Shown: piece by piece, positions 54,120 to 64,000 of the stretch | Position numbering within the stretch: position 1 is the first letter of the stretch | Layout: each line of letters starts with the position of its first letter | Origin: Tetracladium setigerum | Taxonomy: Eukaryota > Ascomycota > Leotiomycetes > Helotiales | Length of the DNA: 64,000 nucleotides | NCBI GenBank assembly: GCA_031472005.1 | Contig: PZJY01000006.1 | Span: 2,356,001 to 2,420,000, forward strand | Reading direction: 5' to 3' | Notes under the pieces: model-generated | Databases searched by the model: none | What the model saw: the letters and a program-made list of their open reading frames with translations, nothing else | Told to the model about the DNA's origin: nothing | Position numbers and translations under genes: made by a program

Positions 54120-56133
54120 ATGAGGACAGCTTCCATCATCACCTTGTTGTTCTCTCTTGCTAGATTCCTCGCTGCGACCTCCGTACAAGACCAGGAAAAG
54201 AGGCAGAATATTTGTGACATCGACAGTACCAGACCCCTTGGTTCCACCAGTCCCATAATTGTTCAAAGCTTTGTCACCACCACGATCGTTGTATTCCCTG
54301 TCTTGATCAACACTTTTATACAGCAGAACACGCGATTGAATTTCGTCGGAGGTATGTTGCGACCATGAAATTGAACCTACTGGCGCTCACTCACTTTTCC
54401 AGGGGTTGTTATTAATATTATCAATGCACCCACTTCAATAATCTCAATTGCCACGGGCACTTCGACAGCAACAAACACAGCAATAACTACTAAGTATTTC
54501 TTTCTTCAGTGACGTCTTGACGATGGTTTTACTCACGATATATCTCAGTATACCTCGAGCGAACGGGGACACCATTCAAATCTTCCAGCAAGTCAATATC
54601 ATCAACTTCCCTGTATATATCAGCACTTTTGTCCAGCAAAACACAATTATCCAAGCCGCTGGAGGCGAGTCAAATTCAGATTAGTAGGTTTAATTGGTGC
54701 TAAGAGACATGCAGGCGTCAACATTGTCATTAATAATGCACCAACTTTCTTCGTCACCACGACGGTGGGTACCTCGACCGTAACTTCAACAGTTACGACC
54801 ACTGTGTAGGTTATTCGTCCCTAGATTGGAGACAAAGCTCATTTGCTTCTCTTAAAAGAACAACAGTCAGTTCTCAACCAACCACGTTCCTACTCTCCCA
54901 CGAGCTGCTCCAGGCAGCGGGCGAGTCGTTCGTCGCCAGTCAACGAACGATACTTTCATCAACCGAGCAGGTGAAACAGTCAACTCTTGTTCAGACGCTG
55001 CAAAATTTACCATTGAGAGTGGGGCTTTGATCAGCGAGGGCCAAAAAGTTTCCACAAATGCGGGCGTCGCTAGAGGAGCTTTTTTCCTTTCGGCGATCGT
55101 AGGAAACATTTCGACTACCTTCACTTCCTCGGATATTCTCGTATGGAGTAACAGCGCGTTTGAGAATGGACTAGCTAGATTTTGTTTGTCTGAAGGAAAG
55201 GTCTTTTCTATATACCGAGGAGACCGACCAGTTTTTTGCCTGCCGATTGACTTAATTCCCGTTCCCGTGGGCCTCTGCAGAAACGGTATCGTTGTTACAA
55301 CAAGTAGCTCTGTCGCGGTTTCATCAACAAGTTCTTCGCTCCAATTCACATCGTCTAGCGCAAGTAGGAGCTCTACCACCGACACTCCTGCAGGAGAGAT
55401 AATTATCGCAACGTTCTCTTCGTACACGACAGTATCATCTTCAACGTCAGGACTATCTCCAAGCTTCACGACGTCCGAGTCACGGTCTGAAACTATAACT
55501 ACGTCCTCTCCATCCTCAGAAAGCTCGATCACCTCGATTATATCAACGTCTGAGACCACAACTCTCACTCTGGCGAGCCCATCCACTTCCACGGCTACAA
55601 CAACCACAAGCATCCTGTCAGACCCCACAACATCATCTTCGACGTCCACTACCCTGGCCACAACTACAACTAGCGCCAGTCCCTCCCCTACTCCATGTTT
55701 GGCCAACACACTCACCGATCCGCTCAACTGTGGCAGATGCGGCAACGTCTGTAGTTCGGGTATCTGCTCAAGCGGTATCTGCGCGTCACAAATTTGTACC
55801 GGTTCAACTTGTGACAACGGGATAGCTTCCTGCAACTCAGCCAGTAACGAATGCTTCTGTTTTATCTCCAGTGATACTCTCACCAACACCCAGACTGGTG
55901 CGACTGAGAATATCGGTTTCTGCGGTCCCGATACGTTATGCGCTAATCGGACTCCATGCGTTCAGAGAAGTGACTGCAATGTGCCCGGTAGCACTGGAGA
56001 TGTTTGTGCTATTAATACTTGCTGTGGTGACGCAGGCATTTGCTTGGTTGGATCTTGTGTTAATCCAGCTAGAAGACTGAGCAGAATGGTTTCCATGCCT
56101 TTAACGGGTAGAAATACTGCAGCGTTCAAATAA
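54120..56133 (+). CDS. Secreted Ser/Thr-rich, Cys-rich protein with duplicated exon module and DUF7908-like domain
   Basis: Model: join(54120..54351, 54403..54493, 54549..54664, 54715..54803, 54859..56133), about 600 aa. The signal peptide (MRTASIITLLFSLARFLAAT) is followed by EKR, a kexin-like site. Exons 1-2 and 3-4 encode two copies of one module (FPVLINTFIQQNT...GG...NAPT...GTST and FPVYISTFVQQNT...GG...NAPT...GTST), each split after the same Gly in phase 1. The third intron begins GCGAGT, a GC-AG intron. Exon 5 may instead start at 54871. Next comes a domain like DUF7908 (FTIESGALISEG, NISTTFTSSDILVWSNSAFE, GLARFCL), a long Ser/Thr stalk, and a Cys-rich C terminus (DPLNCGRCGNVCSSGICSSG). 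Probably an extracellular or cell-wall protein; no GPI signal is clear. Confidence 0.75.
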
Positions 56134-57265
56134 TCTCAATGTATTTATGCCGAGTTCAAAGATAATGCGCTCGGAAGGAAGGAATGAATAGCATTCTGTT
56201 CGGTATTCATGCTTCAACTCTCCTAGACGAACAGTCGTCTCGGCAGATCCATAAGCTGTATGAAGCTTTGTATAAAAGAGAATTTAGATGTAGAGGACTC
56301 ATATCTCGTATTCATATTGTCTAACTGAGATCAACGTACAATATTTGCAGAATACATTGAATTACCCCTACGCTGCGGCAGAGCCTGGGTTTTTAAATAC
56401 GCTGTACGGGCATTTTTCAGTCTAGCTAAGCGAGTGTTCTAGTACCTTACATAGTGTGATCAAATGTTCAGGTAGATGCATACTTCTACAACCTGGGCTG
56501 CGAGAGACGCGAGACTAAAGGAGTCGATGCATAGGGCAGCTAAACTCCATCGCTTTCCTGATTGGCGGTGGATCTTGGGACAAGCGAAGATCTGAACATG
56601 TAACTGGAGGACCACCATCGCGGAGAAATCCCAGAACGATTCATATCCATACGTTTAAGCACGTTTTATCTAGAGGTTACACCAGTCTTGTAACGAATGC
56701 ATCTGCTACTTGGTGGCATATTCTGAATGGTGACATTGGGGGCTATATTGCGCAAACGAGGGAAACCCCGCGGCGGTGGACCACCACCAATGGAATGGAA
56801 TTTAAAGGGCTCTTTCTGAGACTTATTACTGGTGACAACTTCCTCCCGAATACCAATGGAAGTTGGCGTTACACTCAATAAAATACATCGGGTGGGAAGC
56901 GCTCTCAACAGAACAGGCACTGATACTTGTAAAAGAGTATTTCATCGTCGATTGGTCAGATCGATCGAGATATTCTGGTCCGATAGCACTGTGTGAGGAA
57001 TATACTGTTGGCCTTAGGCAAGAAAATTAGGAATTTAACTTGATAGATCGTTTTCAGTGTTTTTGTGTAACATACTTGGAAACATTAAATGCAAGCCTCA
57101 GGGTTTAAGACTCTTGCGCCGAAGCTTTACATGAGCTGAGAAGCATTGCTGAATCTATGTAGTTTGATCTGTTTTGAATCTGTATTTAATCAGCATCGAT
57201 CCCTCCTTCTTTCTTGAGCAAGTCTCTGATTCTTCACTTTATCAAACAGCCAGATTCTTTTCGAC
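56134..57265. other. Intergenic, about 1.13 kb
   Basis: Contains repeat copy B (56370-56411). The rest holds no gene that I can support; the minus-strand open frame 56666-56920 starts at a GTG and has no clear coding character. Confidence 0.45.
56370..56411 (+). repeat. Degenerate dispersed repeat, copy B
   Basis: ACGCTGCGGCAGAGCCTGGG, TTTTTAAATACGC and ACGGGC align with copy A at 47068-47109 in the same orientation. Likely a decayed mobile element fragment. Confidence 0.45.
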
Positions 57266-58183
57266 ATGACTGAATACACGCTACTCTATGGAGAATTTGT
57301 CATTCGTTATCCCGACCTCCCGAAGCAGGGGCCTGAGCCTGATGGCGATACGATAAAGTTTGCACCAGCTGATCGAAAACTGGTGTGGAAGATTCCACAA
57401 AGGTCGGGCAGACCACCAAAGATCAATCGTCGCGGAATCTCCGTGCGCCTGGAAGCTATCGATGCACTAGAGACACACTTCAATGGCACTCATCAGGAAC
57501 TCACTGGAGGCAAGAAAGCTCGCGACACACTGTTGGCAAACCTTGGGTTCACCAATGTCAAATACTGGAAGGATCTTCCCAACAAAATCGAGTCTGCCGA
57601 TCAAGATAGCATTCCTGGATTCGTATTGTCCAACGGTATTGATGCGAATGGGAGACTTATCGGCTTCGTGTACAGTGGTAGCGGTGGTCTTGGCAAAGAT
57701 GGAGCAACAGTCACTGTCGATAATCAGCTCATCGACAAATCGGTTAATACGAAGTTGCTCTCGGATGGTCTGGTCTTCCCAGCCTTCTACGGCACATTAC
57801 CATCCAAACTACGGGAGCATCTGGCGACCAAGTCCAAGGCTGCTCGGACTGCAGGAAAAGGAATCTGGCCGCGCGCAACAGGCCTCCCGAAGCGACCTGC
57901 AGTGGTTTCTGACTTGAAATCGCTAACAACATTGGTCATCTGGCCAAAGTTGTTCCGTCGCCTTGTTGTCTTCATCAACGAGACAGGTTCTGGACTTGAA
58001 GGGTTTGAAGAGTGGTTGCGAGAGGACGGCGTTGATCGTAATGATAAGGTCTTTCAGCTTGATACGAATGAGAATGTTCGTTTGCATCAAATACTGACCA
58101 TCGAGGGGGATGCAATTGCGCTCAACGTTCAGCCTGAGTTACTTGTTATTGAACCTGATCCAGCTGACGGAGCTGGACGATGA
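57266..58183 (+). CDS. Staphylococcal-nuclease-like (TNase) protein, 305 aa, intronless
   Basis: ATG 57266 to TGA 58181, no intron, no signal peptide. Family features: PDGDTIKF near residue 27, corresponding to the Asp-Gly-Asp turn that ligands Ca in nucleases; SVRLEAIDALETHF, with the Arg and Asp of the active site region; KKARDTLLANLGF; and, at the end of the domain, HLATKSKAARTAGKGIWP, the conserved AxxxGxGxW block. The C-terminal about 95 residues are extra (PKLFRRLVVFINETGSGLEG). The layout resembles bacterial thermonuclease-family proteins more than fungal Lcl3, which has a membrane anchor. Catalytic ability is inferred, not shown. Possible horizontal origin. Confidence 0.82.
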   Translation: MTEYTLLYGEFVIRYPDLPKQGPEPDGDTIKFAPADRKLVWKIPQRSGRPPKINRRGISVRLEAIDALETHFNGTHQELTGGKKARDTLLANLGFTNVKYWKDLPNKIESADQDSIPGFVLSNGIDANGRLIGFVYSGSGGLGKDGATVTVDNQLIDKSVNTKLLSDGLVFPAFYGTLPSKLREHLATKSKAARTAGKGIWPRATGLPKRPAVVSDLKSLTTLVIWPKLFRRLVVFINETGSGLEGFEEWLREDGVDRNDKVFQLDTNENVRLHQILTIEGDAIALNVQPELLVIEPDPADGAGR

Positions 58184-58664
58184 TTGTAGTTCGTTAGCTG
58201 GATTTAACAATCTGCAAGTAGTGATGAGAGACTGCCAAAAAATATTTCGCTTCCCTACTTGCTCAACGTCTTTTTAAATGGTGAATTGGGAGGAAGATTA
58301 TCTTACTACATTTTTAAATATCTTACTTTATCAATTAGTGTCTGTCATTTCCTCTGGGTAATAGATATTTTCTAGTATTATATAAATTTTGTTAGATTTA
58401 TGTCTTAACTCTTGGTAGTAGCGTTCGCATTAAATCTTGTTATTTAAATATTAGTATTAAAACAATGAATCGATATTGAATTTTAGAATTATTGGGTCAA
58501 ATCACAACACCACGAAAGTCCTTTCCGTGTCAAACAAAGGAGAAGCGTTGAAATAGAACTTCCATGGTATATAATGCTCTATTTCATAAGAATTCCCTGT
58601 TGTTGAGCAAACTCGAGCAGGGGCTGGCGATATTCAAAGACCATCCAGATCGCATTAAGCTTTC
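58184..58664. other. Intergenic, about 480 bp, AT-rich
   Basis: Convergent 3' ends; very AT-rich around 58270-58500. Nothing else recognised. Confidence 0.5.
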
Positions 58665-59354
58665 TTAACGACCACAACAACAAGAAGCACAAGCACATTT
58701 TCGAACCTGACACTTCCTTTGTTCCGGCACACTCAGCATCATCTTTCGAAATGTAATCAAATAAATGATGATTACTAACATGAGGACCAGAAAGACCAGT
58801 GACATGATCACCGAAAAGGGTATTTTGGACGATTGTGGTGCCGTCATATTGTTTTGTTTCAACTGCTTGATCTGAACGCGGATCGCATCGATAGTACGAT
58901 TATTTCGAAGTCTCACAGTAAGATCTTCTAGTGTATCCTTTGAGGTGATATTTTGGTCGAAGTTTGGGTGCCCACGGATGATATTTCTTTCCTCCTCCGT
59001 CCATCTTCGGCGAGGAGATCTATTCGGCTAGAACAAAGACAGTCAGTTCAGCGAAGATTCTGATTGGAAAGATAACGGGGCACTTACAACAAGATCGCAG
59101 GAACGAAGAATATGCAAGTACCATGAATTCGCAGCTTTGATCTGCTTCTTGTCGTTGAAGTCAAATCTTGCTCGGTGGGGAAATTCATGCCCTACTCTCT
59201 CGCCATATCTGTCGAATAGAGTGATGAACAGTTTCTCTGGGTCTTTGATACCGACGACAAGCGGAGTGGTGTTGATGTGGAGATTTTCAGGCATTCGGTA
59301 ACGAGGTTGAGTGGTCCTCAAGTTTTCGACTTGGTAGTCGCTGAGGCGAGCCAT
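58665..59354 (-). CDS. Myb-like, tail-anchored paralogue 2 with Cys-rich C terminus, 209 aa
   Basis: Model: complement(join(58665..59027, 59088..59354)); 60-nt intron (GTAAGT...TTCTAG), phase 0, one residue after the shared domain, as in the 52-kb gene. Start ATG 59354 (MARLSDYQVENLRTTQPRYR). Residues 23-88 align without gaps to residues 26-91 of the paralogue (ENLHINTTPLVVGIKDPEKL ... RARFDFN ... ANSWYLHILRS). The Myb/SANT-like unit follows (SPRRRWTEEERNIIRGHPNF ... TIDAIRVQIKQLKQN). Unlike the paralogue it ends with a hydrophobic stretch at about residues 160-182 (FSVIMSLVFLVLMLVIIIYL) and a short tail CQVRKCACASCCCGR that could be palmitoylated. Probably a tail-anchored membrane protein with its Myb-like part in cytosol or nucleus. 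Confidence 0.75.
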
Positions 59355-60188
59355 AATTGAGAGATACAACCAACAGGTACTGTTTTAGATGGAGAAAGGA
59401 ATGATGAAGCAAAATGATATCTTGAAGTGTGTGGTGCTTGGCCACTTCATGAAGTCGTAGTTGTTTTTGTCGCGAGAATGGAGTCCAGATAGACCAAGAA
59501 CTGGCGTAGAGGGCATAACTTCAGAAGTCATCATGGCTAGCATCCACGGCTATGTGCGTTGAATTCAATTAATTCACTTATGCAATTCAATTCCTCACCC
59601 TTGCTCTGGCGAAGAGGTTCTTTTTCAATATCTGTACAGCACAAGAAAATATGCTCAGTGTGAATTGTATGGGTTACTTCTACCTACGAGACTTACTAAG
59701 AAGTAAACGAACAAGTCGTTTTACCAATTTGTCAATGCCAAATACTGGATTTGTGGCATATAGTAGTGAAAACTAGATGTCATAGCTGATTATATTACAT
59801 TTGTCAAACACAAACCTTGTCAAATGTAACTATAATTTAGGTTTATTGAGATAGCGGCTCATCTAAATGGGGTGTCTCGCTTGATTGCTGTCAATGGTGA
59901 TTATTCAACTCTCGCTTGCATGGATAATGAGCTGTGCAACCGCGTTGCTAAGAAATATGTGGCGTTGATGGCTAAGGTGGAAACATTGTACTGTAGCATC
60001 TCTTGTTTTGGCGCAGGATTGACAATTCACGACTCAATCGATTATCACAATAGGTTCAGGCCACACACAATCGATATTGTCAGAGACTTAAAGCATACAT
60101 GTTAAAAACGTCCAATCTATTTCCAAATCTTATCTATGTTCTACTCCGCCTTCTACGCCTTGTTCTCTGAAGATAGGCAATAAATATT
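59355..60188. other. Intergenic, about 830 bp
   Basis: Upstream of the 59354 gene and 3' flank of the UGGT gene. No feature supported. Confidence 0.5.
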
Positions 60189-63100
60189 CTACAACTCATC
60201 CTTCCTGGTATGCGGCTTCTCGACCTCCAAAGTTCTACTCTTCGGATTGACTACTTCCTCCTTCTTCTCAACAGCCAAAGTCTCCTCACCCTTCACGGCA
60301 TCATCATTCACGGCCTCACCCTCCTTCCACCTCCTCTCCACCTCCGCAATCTCATCATCGTAGACCGTCCATTCAGGCACCTGTCTCCTAGCCCTCTCCA
60401 GCTTCGGCTCCTTTGTCATCGGATTATTACAAAGATCAATTGTCTTCGCCGCTCCAAGACTCTCATCACTACACCACGTCTCGCACCAAAGCCATTCTTG
60501 AGGCAAGCTATGAATCTTGAGTACGGATTGCATGTGATTGGGAAGATCTTGATCTAAATTGCTCAATGAACCGGGATCAGCGGAGAGCGAATGGTACTGT
60601 TGGCGCAAGCGATCACCGGCGGCAATTTGGCGGAAGACATTGAGATCGACGACGTAGAGAGCGGAGATATGGTAGGGAAGGCCTTTGAGGAAGTTGGCCC
60701 AGTATCCCTGTTTCCAGAAGCGGAAGCCCTCCATCTCAACACGGGAGTCACACATTGGTGTGAATCCGTAGGGAGCGCCTTGTAGATCGTGGTTTACAAG
60801 TTCAATCATATCCGTGCGGACGATTTGGTCTGCGTCAACGAAGATGACTTTGTCGAGTGAGAGGGGGAAGAGGACGTCGAGGAAAAGAATCTTGTAGCCC
60901 CAGATTTCGCGCTGCTTTTCGGTTTGGGCGCGAAGCCAGTGCGGCCATTTGAAGGTGACAAGCTCGTACTTGAAGTTGTATGCTGCAGCGATATGAGGAA
61001 GGAATTCTTTGAATGATGGAGAGAGGAATTGTTCGATGAACCAGAATTTGACGGTGTGTTTGGTGTGCTTCATGACGCTGACCATCATAATGTTGAGCAT
61101 TCTCTCGTAGAGATGACCGCTAGCCACTGAAAAGATGTTGATGTCTGCGTGTTCGCTGGCGACGGCTTTGTTCTTGCCAATAATCCCTTGGGCAAAGTTG
61201 AGACCCCGAGAAAGAATGTCATCTACTTTAGATGAAGATTTGTTTTCAAGTACGTCTTCGGTCTCCATTCCAGGTTTACGCGACAGACGGGGATACAGAG
61301 TGGCGCCTTGGAAGCTCATCAAAACTACCTCGGAATTCTCATCTCCAGGAGTGGCCGAGTACCCCTTAGCGCCAACACTGTCGATGTTAAAAATCTGGGT
61401 GCTTCTACCCTTCTGGAGGTCGATCTTGTAGTAACCTGGGCTGGCTTTGAATTGGAAGTATCCGAGATTGGCCATAATGATAGTATCCGCAGCGTGCGAG
61501 TCTCTGTTTGTACCCAGAACAAGTTGTGCACCACGTGGGGCGGATCCGCCCGACACTTCTCGAGAGTGTCCTTCAATGAGGATGCTTTCTAGCTCATACA
61601 ATGCCTTCACATCGCCCTTGACAGAGCTGAGTTTGATATTATCCAGATCGTAAACTGAGTCCTTGGGTGCCACCAACCATGCTGCAGGAACATCCATTGC
61701 AACAGTCAACAAAACCTCCTTGGGAACTCCATGGAATGATGCACCAGGAGCAACGAGAGACCCGGACTCGTCGAACGTCGGTTTCGACTCAAGTACGTAT
61801 CGGTAAAACCGTTTCACTGGCAACTCGGTGAGGCCATCCTTGGGATTGAGGAATATCCTGACATATACTCCATCGAGCTCCGACAGAACCTTCAGGATTG
61901 GTAACCATTTCTGAGCCTGCTGACTGGCAGGGTCGATCAGAGCATTGATCTGAATGCTGGCTGTAGCGTTGTTGCCAATCTCGATGGTGGTATGCTGAGT
62001 ATCCCAAATATCAAATTGAGTCATTCTCATGGTTGGTCCACTTTCGAACATGCCTTCTGGTGCATCTGACATTGTCGAGATTGCAACAATGGATGAAAGC
62101 TTGGCAGCAGCGAGAGGATCCAAAATCTTGTCAGAGAGGCCCAGGGACTCAATAGCGCCATAGGCGGGGTAGAGACGCTTCGTTCGCTCATATTTGAAAA
62201 GTTGTTCGAAATCCTCAGTAAGGAGACTGGCATCCGAGGGAATTGGTCCGACCAAACGTCCATTCATTAAAACTGCATTCTGCCCAGGGGCCAGTAGCAG
62301 AGATTTAATGAGATCATCTGCACGGTGCCAATATTCGTTTGCTTCCTTTTGTAATGCTGCACTTGCTGGGCCCTTCTCTGAACCAAGGATGCGTAAAATC
62401 TCCGCAGAATCCGCGTGTGGGCGGTATGAGGATGCCTTTTGGTGAACGAAATAGTCGTTGCTGATTCCATCCCCTGTTTCTTTTGACGCAGGATTGTGAA
62501 CGATTATGATTTCTAGCCCCTTCTCGGTGTCGCGCATGGTAAGAGCAGTGGTGACCAATTCAATACCAGCTGATGTGTTGAGGTCTGCAATCAACAATAC
62601 GTGTGCCCAGTTTGCCAATTTACTCTCGCTACCTGCCTGCAATCGTGGGAGAATATTCAGGATTTCCTCGTAGTTCACGTAAACCTCACCGACATCAAAG
62701 ATCCCCAGACTCTTTTCGTCCTCTGGTGTGATCAAGGAGTTTCGTCTCGTTGCAGCGTTGACTAAGAAAAGATCAGGTAGCCAAGAGTCAGGGGCAAATT
62801 CTTCTTGGTAAATTGCCGTTTGGATAGCCTTCAGATCTGTTGTTACTCTCTGGCTCATTGACTGAAGCCAGTTTTCGTCGCGGGGGAACACTGCTCCATC
62901 GACAAACATTGGTGGTACTGGGGTATCGGCGGATAATCTCTTAATCCATGACCTGGAAGCTTCGATTTGCATGTCTGCGGTTTTCGAGATGAGGATGTCT
63001 TGCAGGGGGAGAGCAGCTTTGCCAAATTTTGGTTTGCGTTCTGCCAGTGAAGCTTCAAAAATAGATTGATCGGGAGACGAAAGTGCGTGTGCCGCAGATG

Positions 63101-64000
63101 ATGCTTCAAGGTAAGCGATGGCAGCTGACAATCCATAAACATCAATCAAATAATAGAGTGTCTTGGCTTGATTCAGAGATGATGTGGTTCTAGAAAGAGG
63201 CACAAGTCCGATGCGGACGGCGAGCTTCCTCTGAACAAAGCCGATAAGTGTCTCCAAAATGATGTGAACATCCTCTGGATTTGAGAAGTCAACGGTGAGA
63301 ATGATATCGAAACACTCTCTGCGAACAGTAGGGAGTTGACCTGGATAGGTTCGTTGCAGGAACTGGGCAAAGTCAGTACCGGAATTACATGGTATATCTA
63401 TGACTTACAGCATTGAGGCTATCAGGCCAGCCTTCATAACGCTTGTCTTTCTCGATATCATTGAGCCAAATGATAACGGCGCCACCTTCAACTGTGTCTC
63501 TCCAGTCAAATCTTTGTACTTCGTGCTCAACTTTGGCGTTAGAGATATCAGTGTGCGAAAGGAGTTTAATAGCTTCCGGTCCACTGAGACCTAGTCCACG
63601 GACAGTATTGATGAGTTGTCTCTCGCGTCGGAGGGTGTCAAGTATTGGCAAAGTTTGAGTGTTTCTCTCGGACATTTGCATACCATTCAGCCACCAAACA
63701 TTATAGCCATCTGGAACCAGCCTTTGTCTGTTGATATTATGCTCATCTACAAAGTCTTGTGAGATCTCCTGCGCCGCAATGGCACTTGAGAACTTTGGAA
63801 AGTCCTGTGACAGTTTGAGAAGCGTGTCAAGGGGGTTTTCGTTTTGTAATACGAAGCTTGCAGCTTTCATGCCAAGAGATGAGAGTTCAGATGTCGAAAG
63901 TGGTTTTAAATCAGCAACTTCTTCCTCCTCGAAGTTAACTTCCTTTTCGGTAGTTTCAGCTGCCTTGGAAGTTTTAGCGGCTTCACGATCGTCGACCACA
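60189..64000 (-). CDS. UDP-glucose:glycoprotein glucosyltransferase (UGGT), N terminus outside the window
   Basis: Model: complement(join(60189..63362, 63409..>64000)); 46-nt intron (GTAAGT...GCCCAG). About 1,255 residues are present. The middle holds the thioredoxin-like and beta-sandwich regions of the folding sensor (NTSAGIELVTTALTMRDTEK; GYFQFKASPGYYKIDLQKGR). The C-terminal GT24 domain includes FLSPSFKEFLPHIAAAYNFK, YKILFLDVLFPLSLDKVIFV then DADQIVR (the metal-binding DxD), YGFTPMCDSRVEMEGFRFWK, and LPNHMQSVLKIHSLPQEWLW. It ends in KDEL, the ER retention signal. Known role: re-glucosylates incompletely folded N-glycoproteins so that calnexin holds them; the yeast relative Kre5 acts in beta-1,6-glucan synthesis. 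The intact DxD and KDEL suggest an active ER luminal enzyme. Confidence 0.95.

Noticed and set aside
54867..55889. 340-codon minus-strand frame opposite the secreted protein gene
   Set aside because: It mirrors the Ser/Thr codon bias of the plus-strand gene; the plus strand has the signal peptide and Cys pattern.

Overview
The window is nuclear DNA of a filamentous ascomycete (Pezizomycotina), most likely Leotiomycetes/Helotiales; I cannot name the species. The signs are about 26 protein-coding genes on both strands, many short GT-AG introns (mostly 46-100 nt) with CTAAC/CTGAC-like branch sites just before the acceptor, long intergenic 5' regions rich in C/T, fungus-specific families (Zn2Cys6 regulator, Sas2-type MYST, DASH Spc34), and no bacterial operon signals. 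I saw no rRNA or tRNA gene, no CRISPR array and no intact transposon.

Layout. 0-6 kb: 3' end of an ERV1 sulfhydryl oxidase, then small orphan genes, including a tandem pair at 4.0 and 5.4 kb. 6.4-24 kb is a housekeeping core: SPC34 (DASH/kinetochore), an acidic-tailed protein, TAF12 (TFIID/SAGA), RPN3 (proteasome lid), a Sas2-type MYST acetyltransferase, and a Gln/His-rich repeat protein. 24-36.5 kb: lineage-specific, mostly disordered multi-exon proteins (one with a Zn2Cys6-like cluster in mid-protein) and a DHA-type MFS transporter. 37-41 kb: an NmrA-like NAD(P)-binding protein, a Zn2Cys6 regulator and a divergently transcribed glutathione S-transferase, a plausible small stress or detoxification group. 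41-45.7 kb: a long SNF2-family ATPase. 48-60 kb looks like accessory DNA: a gene with an internal duplication, two related Myb-like genes of an apparently unnamed family (51.4 and 58.7 kb; one with a C-terminal membrane segment and Cys-rich tail), a secreted Ser/Thr- and Cys-rich protein built from a duplicated two-exon module, and an intronless staphylococcal-nuclease-like protein resembling bacterial ones. 60-64 kb: most of a UDP-glucose:glycoprotein glucosyltransferase ending in KDEL.

Two cross-cutting observations. First, several genes that are recognisable on both sides of a point (TAF12, SAS2, the MFS transporter, the 49-kb gene, and one of the small tandem pair) change reading frame by one base, often at a short homopolymer. 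Indel errors in the assembly are the simplest explanation, so these genes should not be called pseudogenes from this sequence alone. Second, the two Myb-like genes share a 66-residue N-terminal domain that aligns by eye without gaps at 24 identities, with an intron at the end of that domain in both. I consider this pair the best candidate for an undescribed family. All splice sites and identities were read by eye from the sequence; no search was run.
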